NCBI GenBank assembly: GCA_964412555.1
Contig: CAYPPG010000004.1
Location: forward strand, 124,001 to 188,000
DNA: 64,000 nucleotides
Source: CAYPPG01 sp964412555
GTDB lineage: Bacteria; Hinthialibacterota; Hinthialibacteria; Hinthialibacterales; Hinthialibacteraceae
Direction: 5' to 3'
The notes under the pieces are model-generated. The model was not told the origin of the DNA, did not search any database, and saw only the letters and a program-made list of their open reading frames with translations. This document shows positions 63,087 through 64,000 of this stretch, one piece after another. Positions within the stretch are counted from its first letter, which is position 1. Every line of letters begins with the position of its first letter. The position numbers and the translations under genes are program-made.

Positions 63087-63692
63087 TTCGTTCTCGCTTT
63101 CTCCCCCTAATTCTTGTAATGGTAATAAATGTAACGATGTACAAATACATTATCCTATTTTTTTCGATCCTTTTCGAAAAATCCTCTCAAATTCCTCAAT
63201 AATAAGAACAGTCTTTCTTCTTAAAACGATTTCATTTTACAGGGGGTATTTACTTCCGCATCTTTATTTCATTCTTGTTGGATCCGCCAAATCATTTTTT
63301 TTGTGTGACGCAATCCAACAACAAGGATTTCATATCTATGAACATGGATATTCGCACAAGAATATGCAGAATAACCTATTGTATATCCTGTCCGGACGTA
63401 ATTTACCGGTTACTATCATATTCCATTTTCTCAAATCTGACAACGTGAATGCAAGAATGTATTCCCTTCTCATGACTTCATCAATATAATCTTATAATTC
63501 TCAGCGCATCAACTTGAAAGAAGTGAATTAGATTTTGAAGCCAAATCCCGGCTTGCCGATGCGATGAGTCCATCATATAACTGTCCGATTTTTTCAACAG
63601 GAATGGATTAAACCTATCCACATACATCGACTCTGAGTCAGGAAAGTACTAATATGTCTGTGTTCAAAAGCTACTACTATGGAGGCTTTACA
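63087..63692. other. Long intergenic region, nothing recognised
   Basis: About 600 bases lie between the divergent accB gene and the last Gfo/Idh gene. No frame has convincing protein character, and none of the repeat families found elsewhere is present. Both promoters should lie here. Confidence 0.5.
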
Positions 63693-64000
63693 ATGAGTGA
63701 AACAAAACATCTGACCAACACTTCGTCCTCGAAGAAACTGAACCGGCGTCAGTTTGTCAAGACGACCGCCTCGGCCGGAGCGATACTGATGGCGCCGACT
63801 GTCATCCCGTCTTCGGTTATCGGCCGAGAAGGAGCCGTATCTCCCAATGAACGCATTATCTTGGGTGGAATCGGGATCGGTGGCCGAGGTTCATTCGATC
63901 TCCGAATGCTCTTGCGGCAACCGGAGATTCATTGCGTGGCAATTTGCGACCCCCAAAAAGTACGGCGAGAAAAAGTCAAACGCGAAATTGTCGATCCCCG
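63693..64000 (+). CDS. Tat-exported Gfo/Idh/MocA-family oxidoreductase, 3' end outside window
   Basis: The ATG at 63693, nine bases after GGAGG, opens a frame that leaves the window after 102 codons. The N-terminus has LNRRQFVKTTASAGAI, a Tat signal, and then the Rossmann start NERIILGGIGIGGRGSFDLRMLL, with GIGGRG as the cofactor loop. It continues IHCVAICDPQKVRREK, the typical second strand. The EKP motif and catalytic His are beyond the edge. It is the fifth gene of this family counting partial copies, and the closest in style to the one at 48906. Confidence 0.9.
   Translation, partial: MSETKHLTNTSSSKKLNRRQFVKTTASAGAILMAPTVIPSSVIGREGAVSPNERIILGGIGIGGRGSFDLRMLLRQPEIHCVAICDPQKVRREKVKREIVDP

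Noticed and set aside
62974..63489. 171-codon plus-strand frame opposite accB
   Set aside because: It begins antisense inside accB and continues into non-coding DNA with Ser/Asn-rich translation.

Overview
The window reads as a piece of a heterotrophic, Gram-negative-type bacterial genome of moderate GC. It has no rRNA, tRNA or phylogenetic marker, so the taxon stays open. Several Tat-exported Gfo/Idh/MocA dehydrogenases, a DUF1800-DUF1501 pair, a sulfatase, a ThuA-domain protein, large exported glycosidase-like proteins and a one-piece hybrid sensor kinase are typical of polysaccharide-degrading Planctomycetes/PVC, FCB or neighbouring candidate phyla such as Hydrogenedentota, Sumerlaeota or Poribacteria. 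This is inference from gene content. One 100-N assembly gap (8284-8383) lies inside a tandem repeat.

Layout. 1-7965: truncated exported esterase, then a signalling block of hybrid kinase with propeller sensor, a response regulator broken by an in-frame stop and a REC-GGDEF cyclase, then a relic of a DJ-1/PfpI gene and an unknown cytosolic protein. 7966-8737: repeat-rich intergenic region with the gap. 8738-22265: exported proteins (a DUF3352-like protein, DUF1800, DUF1501, two glycoside-hydrolase-like proteins, a decayed sulfatase, an acetyl-xylan-esterase-like hydrolase). 22597-31365: zinc-finger-like protein, Rpn-type nuclease, fluoride channel with DUF190, an ECF sigma/anti-sigma/exported-protein operon, a HAD phosphatase, a coiled-coil protein, exported glutathione peroxidase and a lone VirB11-like ATPase. 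31377-41012: Gfo/Idh with a GT39-like transferase, threonine synthase, phosphodiester glycosidase, PHP-domain DUF3604 protein, GNAT enzyme. 41035-45774: HU with a strong candidate operator, radical SAM/B12 protein, MntA-HepT toxin-antitoxin pair, Maf-like DUF115 protein. 45854-60664: Gfo/Idh, ThuA, Uma2 nuclease, Gfo/Idh, exported acidic protein, CBM9-like giant protein, second Rpn-like nuclease, heparinase II/III-like lyase, exported RraA-like protein, DUF4097 lipoprotein. 61169-64000: accC, accB and the start of another Tat-exported Gfo/Idh protein.

How the genes fit together. The dominant theme is sugar chemistry outside the cytoplasm: lyases, esterases, glycosidases, a sulfatase, dehydrogenases and an aldolase-like protein all carry Sec, Tat or lipoprotein signals. 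The genes lie in one- to three-gene units rather than one classical utilisation locus, and no SusC/D pair is present. The second theme is genome wear: an in-frame stop in a response regulator, a truncated PfpI gene, an out-of-frame deletion in the sulfatase and two possible further gene relics. At least five families of short hairpin-forming intergenic repeats are scattered through the window. Regulatory sites readable from sequence include a perfect 10-3-10 palindrome over the HU promoter, a 16-bp palindrome upstream of the gene at 8738 and a Fur-box-like site before 7060.
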